Below, piece by piece: positions 27,412 to 36,815 of a DNA stretch of 64,000 bases (within the stretch, counting starts at the first letter, position 1; every line of letters begins with the position of its first letter). The stretch is from assembly GCF_004116385.1 (NCBI RefSeq), contig NZ_PEIB01000007.1:1-64000 (forward strand), written 5' to 3'. Made by a program: the position numbers and the translations under genes. The DNA is from Veronia nyctiphanis (GTDB lineage: Bacteria > Pseudomonadota > Gammaproteobacteria > Enterobacterales > Vibrionaceae). The notes under the pieces were generated by a model, which saw only the letters and a list, made by a program, of their open reading frames with translations, ran no database searches and was not told the origin of the DNA.

Positions 27412-29684
27412 TTAGATTTTACAAGCGCCGCCTGCACAGTCATCGTCTGCCAAGTCCTGCTGGTTGTCATCAGCACCATCACGTGTATTGTGGTAGTAGA
27501 GTGTTTTTACACCCAGTTTGTAGGCGCTAAGCAGATCTTTCAGGAGCAGTTTCATTGGTACTTTACCCGATGGCATCTTGCTTGGATCATAATTGGTGTT
27601 AGCTGAAATTGCTTGGTCAACGAACTTCTGCATGATACCAACAAGTTGCAGGTATCCGTCGTTGCTGCCTATGTTCCAAAGCAGTTCATAGTTATCTTTG
27701 TACTTGTGATACTCAGGTACAACTTGCTTCAATATGCCGTCTTTCGATGCTTTGATAGAAACGAAACCACGAGGTGGCTCAATGCCGTTAGTCGCATTAG
27801 AGATTTGCGACGATGTCTCAGATGGCATCAACGCTGAAAGTGTCGAGTTACGAAGACCGTGCTCTACAATCTCTTGTCTCAGTGTTTCCCAGTCATAGTG
27901 AAGTGGCTCTTCACAAATTTGATCAAGATCTTTCTTGTAGGTATCTATTGGCAGAATACCCTGAGCATAGGTCGTCTCGTTAAATGCTGGGCAAGCGCCT
28001 TGCTCTTTTGCCAGCTCAACAGATGCTTTCAGGAGGTAATACTGAATTGCCTCAAACGTTTTGTGAGTTAGCGCGTTAGCACTGCCATCTGAATAACGAG
28101 CGGCATTCTTCGCCAGATAGTAGGCATAGTTAATGACACCTACACCCAATGTGCGGCGGTTCATCGTCGCTTTACGTGCTGCTGGCAGCGGATAATCCTG
28201 ATAATCAAGCAGCGCGTCAAGTGCACGAATTGTTAAATCTGCTAACTCTTCCAGCTCATCAAGTTCATTGATGGCACCCAAGTTAAATGCAGACAGTGTG
28301 CACAATGCAATTTCACCATTTTCATCTTCAACGTTATTTAATGGCTTCGTCGGCAGTGTAATTTCTAGGCACAGGTTCGATTGGCGAATAGGCGCGACTG
28401 CCGGGTCAAATGCGCTATGCGTATTACAGTGATCGACGTTTTGTATATAGATACGGCCTGTTGAAGCACGTTCTTGCATCATCAGAGAGAACAACTCAAC
28501 GGCTTTAACCGTTTCACGCGGAATGGCCGAATCTTGTTCGTATTGAGTGTATAGACGTTCAAATTCTTCTTGATCAGCAAAGAATGCGTCATACAAGCCA
28601 GGCACGTCAGAAGGTGAGAACAAAGAAATATTTCCGCCTTTTATCAGACGGCTATACATCAGCTTGTTAATCTGAACACCGTAGTCCATGTGACGTACAC
28701 GGTTTTCTTCAACACCGCGGTTGTTTTTCAGAACCAACAGGCTTTCAACTTCACGGTGCCAGATTGGGTAGAAAAGAGTTGCGGCACCACCACGCACGCC
28801 GCCTTGAGAGCAGCACTTCACAGCTGTCTGGAAGTACTTATAAAATGGGATGCAACCAGTATGGAATGCTTCACCTTCGCGTATTGGGCTACCCAGTGCA
28901 CGAATACGCCCAGCATTAATGCCGATTCCAGCACGTTGGCTGACATAACGAACAATTGCGCTTGACGTTGCATTGATTGAGTCGAGGCTGTCGTCACATT
29001 CGATCAGTACACAAGAGCTGAATTGACGAGTCGGTGTACGCACCCCTGACATTATTGGTGTCGGCAAAGAAACCTTGAATAACGACACCGCGTCATAGAA
29101 GCGGCGGATGTAATCAAGACGTGTTTCTTTCGGATATTTTGCGAACAGGCACGCAGCGATCATTATGTATAAAAACTGCGCACTCTCATAGATTTCACCC
29201 GTAACACGGTTTTGTACTAAATATTTACCTTCCAACTGCTTTACAGCAGCATAGGAAAAGTTCATATCACGCCAATGGTCGATGTAGCTGTCGAGGATAT
29301 TCAGCTCTTCGGTTGTATAGTCTTCGAGCAGGTGTTTATCGTACTTACCTGTTTCAACCATTTTGGCGACATGATCAACAAGCGTAGGTGGCTCAAATTG
29401 GCCGTAAGCTTTTTACGCAGGTGGAAAATAGCCAAACGCGCCGCAAGGTATTGGTAGTCAGGTGTCTGTTCTGAGATCAAATCTGCAGCAGCTTTGATAA
29501 TCGTTTCATGGATATCTTCTGTTTTGATTCCATCATAAAACTGGATGTGTGAACGCAGCTCAACCTGCGAAACAGACACGTTATCTAAGTCTTTCGCTGC
29601 CCACTCGATGACTCGATGGATTTTGTCTAAATCAATACTTTCTTTACGACCACTACGTTTTTCAACAGTGATTTGTTGGTTCAT
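27412..29684 (-). CDS. nrdA: class Ia ribonucleoside-diphosphate reductase, alpha subunit, frameshifted
   Basis: About 757-758 residues once joined. The first frame (start ATG 29684, MNQQITVEKR) holds the ATP-cone regulatory domain to ...LAIFHLRKK. The second frame continues MVETGKYDKHLLEDY to the end and includes SSCVLIECDDSLDSI, the active-site region FNLGAINELDELEE, TLGVGVINYAYYLAK, NGIEPPRG and the C-terminal redox cysteines CAGGAC. Adding one T to the T5 at 29410-29414 (+ strand) gives HLRKKAYGQFEPPTLVDHVAKMVETGKYD, exactly as in NrdA. It reduces ribonucleoside diphosphates to deoxyribonucleotides. Loss of aerobic nrdA would normally be strongly deleterious, so this break is probably a sequencing error. 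Confidence 0.93.
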
Positions 29685-30082
29685 TTATCTATTTCCCAGC
29701 GATTCTCGGCCTAGTGTCGTGTTTTTGCCACTTTTTGTATTGTTTCGTTCATCTTCTATACAAGATGAGCGGTGGAGTACAAAATAAAAACACTATATAT
29801 AGGGGTTACCCTTAACTTGAGTAACAAGATAGTGTTACGTGGCCAATTTTGCAAGTTTGTGGAATTGCCGCAGAGTGTGGATATCTTGGGGATGAAAAAC
29901 ACAATGTTAGTGCTCACTAACCCAACTGTCCCTGCAACTCAATGAAGTAGAAAATTGCAAATGGTTTGGGGGCAAAAAACAAGGTGAAAATAAAATTTTT
30001 TGAGGTGCTTTCAGCGGTTATTTTGAAACCCCCTAAATGGTTGTTTTTCATACGTTCATATATGAAGCAGTTGTGACAAAGA
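29685..30082. other. nrdA upstream region
   Basis: 398 bp without a gene between the phosphatase gene and nrdA (both minus strand). It contains two NrdR-box-like sites (29790-29835) and one sequence with a single mismatch to a DnaA box (TGTGGATAT at 29876-29884). In E. coli nrdAB is controlled by NrdR and DnaA. Nothing else stands out. Confidence 0.55.
29790..29835 (-). promoter_or_regulatory. pair of NrdR boxes upstream of nrdA
   Basis: ACACTATATATAGGGG at 29790-29805, and on the opposite strand ACACTATCTTGTTACT at 29820-29835, both resemble the NrdR consensus (ACACwATATATwGTGT). Their centres are 30 bp apart, close to the roughly three helical turns typical of NrdR box pairs. They lie about 105-150 bp upstream of the nrdA start. 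Confidence 0.55.
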
Positions 30083-30733
30083 TCAGAATAATGACAGTAT
30101 CTGCGTAGGGCTGTTAAAAATCTGATCAGGTTCCCAGTCTGAAATTTGTCCGTGGTCACTGATATAACCCCACTTAGCAACACCCGATTTCATATTTGCG
30201 GCTTTTGCTGCAACAACGTCACTTTTGACGTCTCCTACGTACAAGCAAGATTCAGGATGTGTGCCAAGCTGTTGTGCTGCGTACAAAAGTGGAGAGGGGT
30301 CTGGTTTGGCTACCGAGAGTGTATCGGGTGAAACGATGGTGTCTGCGGATTCCAGCCTTGGGTAGAAGCGTAGGAGCTGCTCAGTGAGGTCGCCTGGCTT
30401 GTTGGTAACAATGCCCCACTTGAGGCCTTTCTCGTCGAGCGCGTCGAGTAACGAAAGAATTCCGGGGTAGTATTGTGTCCCCCGGTTGATATCGGCCGAG
30501 TAAGCATCAAGAAACTGTTTTCGGGCTAGGGGCATGATGCCTTCGGGAATATCGCCGTTGAAGCCATCAAGCAGTAAACCTCTGGAGCCGAAACTGGAGC
30601 ATTTACGCACTTGTTCGTCTGATAAAGGAGGTTGACCATGCAACTTAAGCACGATGTTCGCCGCCCGCCCCATATCAGGTGCTGTATCGAGTAACGTTCC
30701 GTCGAGGTCGAAAAGTACAGACTCAATGCCCAC
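30083..30733 (-). CDS. HAD-family phosphatase (Gph/MupP type)
   Basis: 216 residues. HAD motif I DLDGTLLDT is at residues 9-17, motif II IVTNKP near 109, the motif III lysine in SVAKPDPSP and motif IV VGDVKSDVVAA. The cap domain and length fit phosphoglycolate phosphatase; but the position next to ubiG is also that of MupP, the N-acetylmuramic acid 6-phosphate phosphatase of peptidoglycan recycling, so either substrate is possible. It follows ubiG by 26 bp on the same strand and is likely co-transcribed. Confidence 0.88.
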   Translation of the reverse strand: MGIESVLFDLDGTLLDTAPDMGRAANIVLKLHGQPPLSDEQVRKCSSFGSRGLLLDGFNGDIPEGIMPLARKQFLDAYSADINRGTQYYPGILSLLDALDEKGLKWGIVTNKPGDLTEQLLRFYPRLESADTIVSPDTLSVAKPDPSPLLYAAQQLGTHPESCLYVGDVKSDVVAAKAANMKSGVAKWGYISDHGQISDWEPDQIFNSPTQILSLF

Positions 30734-30759
30734 AGAAGCTTCCTTTATTGTTTAGATGT

Positions 30760-31472
30760 TTAAGGTTGAAAGACGGTGTGGACCATATAGTTCACGTCGA
30801 CATTTTTATTTGATAGCCAGTAGCTCTCGGTCAACGGGTTGTAGTGAAGGCCCGTGATGTGCTCCTCAGTGAGTCCTGTTGTATCAATCATTCTCAGTAA
30901 TTCCGAAGGGCGGATGAACTTTTTGTGGTCATGCGTGCCCTTGGGCACCATATTCAGCACATACTCAGCACCTACAATAGCCATCAGCCACGATTTGGTA
31001 TTACGGTTTAACGTCGAAAAGAAGACATGCCCATTTGGCTTAACGAGCCTTGCGCATGATGCAATGACAGAAGCTGGGTCAGGCACATGCTCCAACATTT
31101 CCATACAGGTAACCACATCATACTTTTGCGGATACTCAGCAGCATGGTCCTCCACTGTACTCTGAACGTAAGTGAGCTCTGTTCCCGTCTCAAGTGCATG
31201 TAAGCGGGCAACAGAGAGGGGTTCAGCGCCCATGTCTAAGCCAATGACATTAGCGCCTTCTTTTGCCATACTTTCGGCCAGTATTCCTCCACCGCAGCTA
31301 CGTCGAGTACCTCTTTACCGAAAATGCCATTGCTTCGTTCGAGAATATAATTGAGGCGAAGTGGGTTGATTTGATGCAGGGGCTTAAATTCTCCCTCCAG
31401 ATCCCACCATTTGGATGCCAAGTCTTCAAATTTTTGAATTTCAGCGGGGTCGACGTTTTGATTACTGCTCAT
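30760..31472 (-). CDS. ubiG: ubiquinone biosynthesis O-methyltransferase, frameshifted
   Basis: About 237 residues when joined. The first frame (ATG 31472) has [33 protein letters not shown]... to GKEVLDV; the second has [39 protein letters not shown] and ITGLHYNP. Adding one C at about 31298 (+ strand), one G on the coding strand, restores [19 protein letters not shown], the canonical SAM-binding motif I. UbiG performs the two O-methylation steps in ubiquinone synthesis. The break falls exactly in the catalytic motif and the rest is fully conserved, so an indel error is more likely than decay. It is divergent from gyrA, as in many gammaproteobacteria. Confidence 0.92.
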
Positions 31473-31889
31473 TGGTTCAGGGTTCCTTCGTTTTTTTTCA
31501 TTATATCGTCATCAGTGTTCATGAAACAGAGGCCTGTTCATCGATAATCCGTATAGGTTGTTATGAAGACATGCTTTTCATTTTTTGAGTAATAATCGGC
31601 TATTTTCAAACGCAATAAATAGCAATTTCTCGTTGTAACGGCTTGAAGAAAAGGGAGTTGTCAGTGGTGAACAAACTCGTGTCCGAGTACTTATAAGACG
31701 CAAGTAGAATTTTTTCTTAAAATTTGGGTGGTTAATATGCCATCAGTTAACTTTTTTCATTGACTAAAATGACAACAATTCGTGATTTATCTCCCCTTTA
31801 CTCTATGACTATGTCGGGCTTTTTATGGTAATATTACAGGTCTTGCACGTATTTAATTACGACAATCTTATCTGAGGGATATTGGCTCC
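31473..31889. other. ubiG-gyrA divergent intergenic region
   Basis: 417 bp, AT-rich. It must hold promoters for both genes. The best candidate for gyrA is ATGACT (31805-31810) with TAATAT (31829-31834), an 18-bp spacer, about 55 bp before the ATG. No ORF of note and no repeat was seen. Confidence 0.45.
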
Positions 31890-34532
31890 ATGAGCGATCT
31901 TGCTAAAGAGATCACGCCCGTAAATATTGAAGAAGAGCTCAAAAGCTCGTACCTCGACTACGCGATGTCTGTCATCGTTGGTCGTGCGCTTCCTGACGTG
32001 CGTGATGGCCTAAAACCTGTTCACCGTCGTGTCCTGTATGCAATGAATGTGCTGGGCAACGACTGGAACAAGGCCTATAAAAAATCTGCCCGTGTCGTTG
32101 GTGACGTGATTGGTAAATATCACCCGCACGGGGACAGTGCGGTATACGACACCATCGTTCGTATGGCTCAGCCATTCTCACTTCGGTATATGTTGGTTGA
32201 TGGTCAGGGTAACTTCGGTTCGATTGATGGAGACTCAGCGGCAGCGATGCGTTACACAGAAGTTCGTATGTCGAAGATCGCACACGAACTTCTGGCGGAC
32301 CTGGAAAAAGAGACTGTCGATTTTGTACCTAACTATGACGGTACAGAGAAGATTCCTGAAGTCATGCCGACACGCATCCCTAACCTTCTGGTTAATGGTG
32401 CGTCAGGCATCGCCGTTGGTATGGCGACAAACATTCCGCCGCATAACTTGACTGAAGTTATCAACGGCTGTCTGGCGTACATCGAGAATGAAGACATCAC
32501 TATTGAAGAGTTGATGACGCATGTACCCGGCCCTGATTTCCCGACGGCTGCTCTTATCAATGGCAGAAAGGGTATTGAAGACGCGTATCGCACTGGTCGC
32601 GGTAAGATTTATCTCCGTTCTCGTGCTGAAATCGAAACTGACAAGAATGGTAAAGAGACCATTATCGTCAATGAGATTCCTTATCAGGTTAACAAAGCGC
32701 GCTTGATCGAAAAGATCGCTGAGTTGGTGAAAGACAAAAAAGTCGAAGGCATCAGCGCACTACGTGATGAGTCTGATAAAGACGGTATGCGTATTGTTAT
32801 CGAGTGTAAACGTGATGCCGTCGGTGAGGTTATTCTGAATAACCTTTACGCACAGACTCAGCTTCAGACATCTTTCGGTTTCAACATGGTTGCGTTGGAT
32901 AACAATCAGCCAAAACTGTTTGGCCTGAAAGAAATGCTCAAGTGCTTCGTCAACCACCGCCGTGAAGTGGTGACACGACGCACGATCTTCGAGTTACGAA
33001 AAGCGCGTGAACGTGCACACATCCTCGAAGGCTTGGCGATTGCACTGGCCAACATTGATGAGATCATTGAGCTAATTCGTGCCGCCCAGACTCCTGCCAT
33101 TGCTCGCGAGCAACTGCAAGAACGTGGTTGGAACCTTGGCACCGTTGCAGCCATGCTGGAAGCAACTGGTGTTGATGCGGCACGCCCTGAATGGTTAGAC
33201 GATGCATTTGGCGTTCGTGATGGACTTTACTATCTAACGGAACAACAAGCCCAGGCAATTCTCGATCTGCGTTTACATAAACTGACAGGCCTTGAGCACG
33301 AGAAGATCCTCGACGAATACAAAGAGCTGTTGGGATTGATTGGTGAGCTGATGCTGATTCTTTCAAACCCAGAACGCCTGATGGAAGTCATTCGCGAAGA
33401 GCTTGAAGCTATTCGTGATGGGTATGGTGATGAGCGTCGTACCGAAATCACTGCGGCAAGTGCAGATATCGATATCGAAGATCTGATTAATCAGGAAGAC
33501 GTTGTTGTGACACTTTCACATGAAGGTTATGTGAAGTACCAACCTCTGACAGATTACGAAGCACAACGTCGTGGTGGTAAAGGTAAATCAGCAACGCGAA
33601 TGAAAGATGAAGATTTCATTGAGCGTCTGCTGGTGGCTAATACCCACGACACAATTCTTTGCTTCTCAAGCCGCGGTCGTATGTACTGGATGAAGGTATA
33701 TCAATTACCATTGGCCTCGCGAACTGCGAGAGGCAAGCCGATTGTTAACCTGCTGCCGCTTGAATCTGGTGAGCGAATTACTGCGATTTTGCCAGTCACG
33801 GAGTACGAAGAAGACAAGTTCGTCTTTATGGCGACGGGTAACGGTACCGTCAAGAAGACACCGCTGACTGATTTCAGTCGTCCACGCAGTGCAGGTATCA
33901 TTGCAGTGAACCTGCGTGATGATGACTCATTGATTGGTGTGGATATCACTACGGGTGATAACGACATCATGCTGTTCTCTAAGTCGGGCAAAGTTGTTCG
34001 ATTCAATGAAGAACAAGTGCGTGGCATGGGCCGTACAGCCGCAGGTGTTCGTGGTATCAAACTTTCTGACAATGATCAGGTCGTTTCACTTATTGTGCCG
34101 CATACGGAAGGCGACATCCTGACCGTGACCGAAAATGGCTACGGTAAACGAACTGAATTAGGTGAGTACCCAGCGAAGAGCCGAGCAACTCAAGGCGTGC
34201 TTTCTATCAAAGTCTCAGACCGTAATGGTTGTGTGGTAGGGGCAGTGCAGGTTGAGGAAGGTGATGAATTTATGATGATCACCAACGGCGGCACACTGGT
34301 GCGTACAAGAGCTTCTGAAGTTAGCCAAGTAGGCCGGAATACTCAGGGTGTAACGCTGATTCGTACCTGTGAAGGTGAAGAGGTCGTTGGTCTGCAACGT
34401 ATCGAAGAGCCTGAAGAGGAAGTGTTACCTGAAGGTACAGAGGAAGGCGAGGCTGATGCGACTGCTGAGCAAGACTCTTCCGAAGGGCAAGCGCCTACAG
34501 GCGATGAAGCAGCGGCACCTGATGCCGAGTAA
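31890..34532 (+). CDS. gyrA: DNA gyrase subunit A
   Basis: 880 residues. With GyrB it introduces negative supercoils. The breakage-reunion domain carries the catalytic tyrosine region ([10 protein letters not shown], near residue 122). The quinolone-resistance region [10 protein letters not shown] has Ser83 and Asp87, the drug-sensitive residues. The C-terminal beta-pinwheel includes the GyrA box QRRGGKGK (near residue 560). The tail is acidic (Glu/Asp/Ala-rich), as in other gammaproteobacteria. The start has AGGGAT upstream. A strong terminator follows. Confidence 0.98.
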   Translation: MSDLAKEITPVNIEEELKSSYLDYAMSVIVGRALPDVRDGLKPVHRRVLYAMNVLGNDWNKAYKKSARVVGDVIGKYHPHGDSAVYDTIVRMAQPFSLRYMLVDGQGNFGSIDGDSAAAMRYTEVRMSKIAHELLADLEKETVDFVPNYDGTEKIPEVMPTRIPNLLVNGASGIAVGMATNIPPHNLTEVINGCLAYIENEDITIEELMTHVPGPDFPTAALINGRKGIEDAYRTGRGKIYLRSRAEIETDKNGKETIIVNEIPYQVNKARLIEKIAELVKDKKVEGISALRDESDKDGMRIVIECKRDAVGEVILNNLYAQTQLQTSFGFNMVALDNNQPKLFGLKEMLKCFVNHRREVVTRRTIFELRKARERAHILEGLAIALANIDEIIELIRAAQTPAIAREQLQERGWNLGTVAAMLEATGVDAARPEWLDDAFGVRDGLYYLTEQQAQAILDLRLHKLTGLEHEKILDEYKELLGLIGELMLILSNPERLMEVIREELEAIRDGYGDERRTEITAASADIDIEDLINQEDVVVTLSHEGYVKYQPLTDYEAQRRGGKGKSATRMKDEDFIERLLVANTHDTILCFSSRGRMYWMKVYQLPLASRTARGKPIVNLLPLESGERITAILPVTEYEEDKFVFMATGNGTVKKTPLTDFSRPRSAGIIAVNLRDDDSLIGVDITTGDNDIMLFSKSGKVVRFNEEQVRGMGRTAAGVRGIKLSDNDQVVSLIVPHTEGDILTVTENGYGKRTELGEYPAKSRATQGVLSIKVSDRNGCVVGAVQVEEGDEFMMITNGGTLVRTRASEVSQVGRNTQGVTLIRTCEGEEVVGLQRIEEPEEEVLPEGTEEGEADATAEQDSSEGQAPTGDEAAAPDAE

Positions 34533-34548
34533 GTATTCATTTGAACGA

Positions 34549-34577
34549 AAAAACGCAGCTAAGGCTGCGTTTTTTTA
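34549..34577 (+). terminator. rho-independent terminator of gyrA
   Basis: ACGCAGC (34553-34559) pairs with GCTGCGT (34564-34570), flanked by A6 and T7, just after the gyrA stop. Confidence 0.9.
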
Positions 34578-34774
34578 TGTCTTTGATTTGTATAAAGCGC
34601 CGTATTACGAGTTTTGCCTTTTCAAAAGGCGGTGAAAGGTGATACAACTAAAAACCTTGATGGCTGCTATATGCAATAGCTGACCGCGCTGGTGTCGCAT
34701 TGGTTTACGCAGTACATTGTCTTTTTTAGAGGTTTAAGATCGCGATCGTTCGCAAGCAGGAGTATTCACTGATA

Positions 34775-35857
34775 ATGGAAAAGGTATTTAATTTCTCGGC
34801 CGGTCCGGCCATGTTGCCACAGGATGTGATGGTGAAAGTTCAGGCCGAGCTGACTGACTGGAACAATATTGGCACATCAGTGATGGAAATTTCTCACCGC
34901 GGAAAAGAGTTTCTCGAAGTTGTTGCTGATGCAGAAAAAAATCTGCGTGATCTTCTATCGATTCCTGATAACTATCATGTGCTGTTCTGTCATGGTGGTG
35001 CACGTGGTCAGTTCTCTGCAGTACCAATGAACCTGTTGGGAAGCGGAACGATTGCAGACTATGTTGATGCGGGTTACTGGGCCCAGTCAGCGATAAAAGA
35101 AGCGAAAAAATACTGCACACCGAATACGGTCAGTGTTTTGACAGAAACTGATGGCTTGAAAGCGGTGCTGCCAGCGAAAGATTGGAAACTGAGCAAAGAT
35201 GCTGAGTACGTTCACTTTTGTCCTAACGAAACCATTGATGGTATTGAGATCAGAGATCTTCCTCTGACAGACAAGCCAATTATCGCTGATATGTCATCAA
35301 CGATTCTGTCAAGACCGATTGATGTTAGTCAATATGGTTTGATTTACGCTGGTGCACAGAAGAACATTGGCCCAGCGGGGATAACCCTTGTTATCGTCCG
35401 CGATGATTTGTTGGGCCGAGCTAAGGAGTACTTACCTGAAATTCTCAATTACTCTACCTTGGTTGAGAAAGAGTCGATGTTTAATACACCACCGACGTTT
35501 GCTTGGTATTTGGCTGGTGAAGTATTTAAATGGCTACTTGCCAAAGGTGGTTTAGAGGCAATGAAAGCGCACAATGAACAAAAAGCGGCGCTGCTTTATG
35601 ACTACGTTGATGCATCACCTTTTTATAGCAATGGTGTTCACCCAGATAACCGTTCATTAATGAATGTTCCTTTCTTGCTGGCTAACCCAGAGTTAGATGC
35701 TACATTCCTTGAGCAGGCGCATGAAAGAGGCCTGCATGCTTTGAAAGGTCACAGAGCAGTTGGTGGAATGCGTGCGTCGATATACAACGCAATGCCCCTC
35801 GAAGGTGTTCAGACGTTGGTAGACTTCATGAAAGAGTTTGAAAAAGCACACGCTTAA
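34775..35857 (+). CDS. serC: phosphoserine aminotransferase
   Basis: 360 residues. A class V PLP aminotransferase converting 3-phosphohydroxypyruvate to phosphoserine, and also acting in pyridoxal phosphate synthesis. The start [15 protein letters not shown] is diagnostic; the PLP lysine lies in [10 protein letters not shown] near residue 196; HKAVGG-type C-terminal residues appear as [12 protein letters not shown]. Unlike in E. coli it is not followed directly by aroA: a terminator and three unrelated genes intervene. Confidence 0.97.
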   Translation: MEKVFNFSAGPAMLPQDVMVKVQAELTDWNNIGTSVMEISHRGKEFLEVVADAEKNLRDLLSIPDNYHVLFCHGGARGQFSAVPMNLLGSGTIADYVDAGYWAQSAIKEAKKYCTPNTVSVLTETDGLKAVLPAKDWKLSKDAEYVHFCPNETIDGIEIRDLPLTDKPIIADMSSTILSRPIDVSQYGLIYAGAQKNIGPAGITLVIVRDDLLGRAKEYLPEILNYSTLVEKESMFNTPPTFAWYLAGEVFKWLLAKGGLEAMKAHNEQKAALLYDYVDASPFYSNGVHPDNRSLMNVPFLLANPELDATFLEQAHERGLHALKGHRAVGGMRASIYNAMPLEGVQTLVDFMKEFEKAHA

Positions 35858-35889
35858 TCATTTACAGTTTACAACGAATATTAAAATGA

Positions 35890-35919
35890 AAGATCGCCAC
35901 TAGGGGCGATCTTTTTTCT
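35890..35919. terminator. bidirectional terminator between serC and MBL gene
   Basis: AAGATCGCC (35890-35898) pairs with GGCGATCTT (35904-35912), followed by T5. It also covers the stop codon of the convergent gene at 35900. Confidence 0.85.
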
Positions 35920-36694
35920 TGAACATATTGAACAAAAGCCGTTCATGGATGTTTTTCCATATCACTTTCCATTGCGTCAGAGGTTCGTTAGGTGCTCTTT
36001 GTAGCAAGTAATCGAAATCTATCATTTCAATGGGTGTCTCAGCCCCATGAGCAAGAATCACTTCTTTCGGACCTAACTGTCGTAACTTCTCAAGTGAACG
36101 TTTGTAACGGTTTGGGTATGAAACCGGTACAGGGGGAAAATACTTGTCTTTTACCTTCACAATAAGGTCTGCGATATAGATACGATCACTGGAAATATGG
36201 TGCAGTGATAAGTCACGGTCTGTATGGCCTTGTGTGAAATGGGCTGTCCACTCTTTGAAGCCTGGGATTTTCTCACCGTCTTCCAGTTTGATATCTGGGG
36301 ATAATGTTCTTGCATACCAAATCCGGCTGAATGGCCTCTCTTTTCGTTTTGCCACGTATTGCGCGAGCGCAATGTCGGTCCAATGCATTATCGTGCCTGA
36401 TACGCCGCCGTACCATTGGCCTGACACATTTGCAGCGGCAAGTTTGCACCCCGTTAACTTTCTGAAAAGGTTAGCGCCGCCGGCATGGTCAGGATGCATG
36501 TGAGTGACGACGACCAGTTTTAGATCTTCTTTTTTCCTGCCTAATGTTTGTTCAATGAAAGAGATAACAAGGCTGACATCAGGTCTTGAGCAACCGTCAA
36601 GCAACATGAAGCCGTCAGTATGTTCGGCAAGGAAGATAGATTGGATGTAGCCATCCAGTTTGTGAAGCGCAATAAGAGAATTCATTAAGTCCAT
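35900..36694 (-). CDS. MBL-fold metallo-hydrolase
   Basis: 264 residues (an internal ATG at 36685 is an alternative start). The metallo-beta-lactamase signature THMHPDHAGG lies near residues 64-73, a second metal histidine in TQGHTDRDLSLH near 155, and AHGAETP near 220, with a further conserved Asp in YIADLIVKV. No signal peptide. The substrate cannot be predicted: members include glyoxalase II-like, lactonase and nuclease enzymes. It sits with an M16 protease and a BCCT transporter in a block that separates serC from aroA. Confidence 0.87.
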   Translation of the reverse strand: MDLMNSLIALHKLDGYIQSIFLAEHTDGFMLLDGCSRPDVSLVISFIEQTLGRKKEDLKLVVVTHMHPDHAGGANLFRKLTGCKLAAANVSGQWYGGVSGTIMHWTDIALAQYVAKRKERPFSRIWYARTLSPDIKLEDGEKIPGFKEWTAHFTQGHTDRDLSLHHISSDRIYIADLIVKVKDKYFPPVPVSYPNRYKRSLEKLRQLGPKEVILAHGAETPIEMIDFDYLLQRAPNEPLTQWKVIWKNIHERLLFNMFKKKDRP

Positions 36695-36766
36695 CTAATG
36701 TTCTTATGAGGACTCTAGTATGTATGAAGCAGATCAGACCAGTCAAATCACCAATCACTGAAACAA

Positions 36767-36792
36767 ATAAGCCAGCTCGGAAGCTGGCTTAT
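36767..36792 (-). terminator. rho-independent terminator of M16 protease gene
   Basis: ATAAGCCAGCT (36767-36777) pairs with AGCTGGCTTAT (36782-36792), loop CGGA. On the minus strand it is followed by TTGTTT, downstream of the protease stop at 36816. Confidence 0.8.
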
Positions 36793-36815
36793 GCTCTTGT
36801 GAATGTAAGAGTGAA

